NCBI RefSeq assembly: GCF_037126465.1 | Contig: NC_088203.1 | Coordinates: 100,068,668-100,132,667, forward strand | Origin: Ornithodoros turicata | Taxonomy: Eukaryota > Arthropoda > Arachnida > Ixodida > Argasidae | Reading direction: 5' to 3' | DNA: 64,000 nucleotides | Shown here: piece after piece, positions 63,941 through 64,000 of the stretch | Numbering within the stretch: position 1 is the stretch's first letter | Layout of the letters: each line of letters begins with the position of its first letter | The notes under the pieces: generated by a model | Told to the model about the DNA's origin: nothing | The model's input: only the letters and a program-made list of their open reading frames with translations | Database searches by the model: none | Position numbers and translations under genes: made by a program

Positions 63941-64000
63941 TAATTTTCTCAAAACGTTCTTCCTTTTTAGAGACGTGCCAGCAGTGTAGCTAGCAGTAGA

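Noticed and set aside
1..64000. Integrated virus, bacterial operon or toxin gene
   Set aside because: No viral structural or polymerase domain beyond LINE reverse transcriptase tails, no gene clusters with ribosome-binding sites, and no recognisable toxin were seen.

Overview
The window looks like repeat-rich, non-coding nuclear DNA of an arthropod, most likely a tick (Ixodida). The evidence is several tRNA-headed SINE families of a kind I associate with tick genomes, LINE 3' ends and MITEs in high density, open frames that rarely pass 100-180 codons on either strand, no operon-like gene packing, and abundant microsatellites. The organism call is inference. The species cannot be settled without a search.

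No complete host gene can be supported. A few splice-bounded open stretches are offered as low-confidence exon candidates: 17222-17454, 46877-46970, 48125-48280 (signal-peptide-like start followed by a GTAAGT donor) and 49328-49543, all on the plus strand. Most recognisable protein signal is transposon debris. It comprises ORF2 C-termini of a Jockey/I-like LINE ('LINE-A') with a CX2CX7HX4C knuckle at 12360-12802 and 57900-58235, the same domain in a second lineage ('LINE-B') near 20200 and 41950, a CR1-like LINE end at 28170-28560, a mariner-like transposase fragment at 31716-32060 and a possible THAP-domain scrap at 51980.

Layout. 0-13 kb: scattered LINE-A 3' ends, SINEs, a 621-bp hAT-type element at 8175-8795, a perfect 52-bp-arm palindrome at 11506-11624 and the best LINE-A copy at 12360-12998. 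13-30 kb: LINE ends, an 813-bp hAT-type element at 14932-15744, a 17-bp tandem array at 17640, two fold-back MITEs at 21.3-22.0 kb (the second carrying a 97-bp retroposed insert), a fold-back element at 26.2 kb and a CR1-like LINE at 27.9-28.5 kb. 30-44 kb: a mariner relic, a 160-bp palindrome at 36012, more MITEs and a small LTR element at 37649-41487 whose 5' LTR is split by a 2,944-bp hAT-type element. A fold-back element of about 1 kb follows at 43.1-44.1 kb. 44-64 kb: candidate exons, a pogo/Tigger-like MITE at 48720-48899, a second small LTR element at 54105-55245 with a 5-bp target duplication, a decayed LINE-A at 57.5-58.2 kb and a cluster of LINE/SINE ends in the last 1.5 kb.

The main result is structural. 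Element ends can be fixed by exact target-site duplications read directly from the sequence, giving a nested insertion history: hAT in LTR element, SINE in LINE, LINE scrap in hAT, SINE-like unit in MITE, LINE scrap in LINE. Two sub-systems may be undescribed: a family of TRIM-sized LTR retrotransposons whose LTRs share an open reading frame, and a series of very short (about 26-64 bp) LINE 3'-end insertions with intact target duplications.
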